DNA of 64,000 bases from Halothece sp. PCC 7418. GTDB taxonomy: Bacteria; Cyanobacteriota; Cyanobacteriia; Cyanobacteriales; Rubidibacteraceae. Under the pieces are notes generated by a model. It had not been told where the DNA came from, made no database searches, and saw nothing but the letters and a program-made list of their open reading frames with translations. The stretch is from assembly GCF_000317635.1 (NCBI RefSeq), contig NC_019779.1:1116001-1180000 (forward strand), given 5' to 3'. The translations under genes were made by a program, and so were the position numbers. This document shows, one piece after another, positions 63,636 to 64,000 of this stretch. Numbering within the stretch: position 1 is the stretch's first letter; every line of letters begins with the position of its first letter.

Positions 63636-64000
63636 ATGACAAATGACCAACCCTTACCTTTATCCACGCGCATCGCCTACGGAATGGGAGATTTCGGGGC
63701 TTCCATGTCTTTAAATGTCCTGATTATCTTCTTCTTCTTCTTTCTCACCACCGCAGCGAGTGTTCCCCCTAATATTGCAGGAACAATTTTGTTAATCAGT
63801 AAGGGCTGTAATGCGGTTGCAACGCTCTTTGTTGGCCCCTTGAGCGATAATACCCGCACTCGCTGGGGAAGGCGACACACATGGATGTTGGGCAGCGCAC
63901 CAATTATGGCGATTAGCTTTGTATTGCATTGGTGGATTCCGCCACTAACGGGTTGGCAGTTGTATGGGTATTACCTGATTGCTGCAATTTTCTTTCAAGT
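63636..64000 (+). CDS. MFS transporter of the GPH (glycoside/pentoside/hexuronide) type, truncated by window edge
   Basis: The frame opens with ATG 63636 (MTNDQPLPLSTRIAYGMGDF) and stays open to the end, 121 codons. It shows the GPH-family start ('RIAYGMGDFGASMSLNVLII'), a Phe-rich first helix, 'NAVATLFVGPLSDNTRTRWG' and 'RRHTWMLGSAP', the family's loop motif between helices 2 and 3. GPH carriers usually move sugars with Na+ or H+. It is divergent from mysB; whether it is linked to osmolyte or sunscreen transport is unknown. Confidence 0.88.
   Translation, partial: MTNDQPLPLSTRIAYGMGDFGASMSLNVLIIFFFFFLTTAASVPPNIAGTILLISKGCNAVATLFVGPLSDNTRTRWGRRHTWMLGSAPIMAISFVLHWWIPPLTGWQLYGYYLIAAIFFQ

Overview
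The window is a stretch of cyanobacterial chromosome. It carries photosystem II genes (psbN, psbH), petN, a phycobilisome linker (cpcG), the dark-operative chlorophyll genes chlL and chlN, the circadian kaiABC genes and a mycosporine (UV sunscreen) gene group. The octamer GCGATCGC (HIP1), often extended to GCGCGATCGCGC, occurs both inside and between genes, which is a cyanobacterial signature. The mycosporine gene arrangement and gene set suggest a unicellular halotolerant lineage of the Halothece/Aphanothece/Dactylococcopsis type; that lineage call is inference.

Layout. 1-4.7 kb, minus strand: an edge-truncated ABC ligand-binding protein, a GH10-like hydrolase, and a Ni/Co uptake operon (DUF4382 protein, CbiL/NikL-like protein, CbiM) behind a G/C-tract inverted repeat that resembles a CsoR/RcnR/InrS operator. 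4.9-10 kb: TPR protein, GH57/DUF3536 hydrolase, purN, a YciI protein and the SRP RNA. 10-18.5 kb: psbN/psbH, a Pmp3 protein, a decayed IS200/IS605 element running into wecB, then uppS-cdaA, lysA, cpcG, a Uma2 protein and recF. 18.5-20.1 kb: repeats and an aldo/keto reductase. 20.2-31.3 kb: a 1554-residue hybrid histidine kinase, an atypical OmpR-family regulator, nadK, ycf39, aroC, a retropepsin-like protein, ald and an unknown gene. 31.3-35.9 kb: pilC, pilT and pilB, the type IV pilus motor. 36.7-41.6 kb: chlL, chlN, petN, a small membrane protein, an S1-domain protein and a dienelactone hydrolase. 41.6-43.0 kb: a stand-alone TnpB element with its right-end (omega RNA) hairpin. 43-47.7 kb: a DevA/DevC-type ABC exporter pair and a vanadium haloperoxidase with RTX-like repeats. 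47.9-50.1 kb: nusB, ftsY, rpoZ. 50.4-56.4 kb: a receiver-like protein without phosphoacceptor residues and its CBS-PAS histidine kinase, divergent from kaiA, kaiB and kaiC. 56.5-59.7 kb: ppk, a YraN nuclease-like protein, moaB. 59.6-64 kb: mysD, mysC and mysB, but no mysA, then an edge-truncated MFS/GPH transporter on the other strand.

The intergenic DNA is unusually repeat-rich. Two families of short dispersed elements with inverted ends (A, 117-122 bp, two copies; B, 110-154 bp, four copies plus solo end fragments) and several blocks of degenerate heptanucleotide tandem repeats sit between genes. One A and one B copy lie back to back between mysC and mysB. No tRNA gene, rRNA gene or CRISPR array was seen.

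The most unusual items are the solo IS200/IS605-like element that supplies the end of wecB, the intact TnpB whose guide can be read from the flanking sequence, the CBS kinase/degenerate receiver pair beside kaiA, the metal operon with its candidate operator, and the dispersed repeat families.
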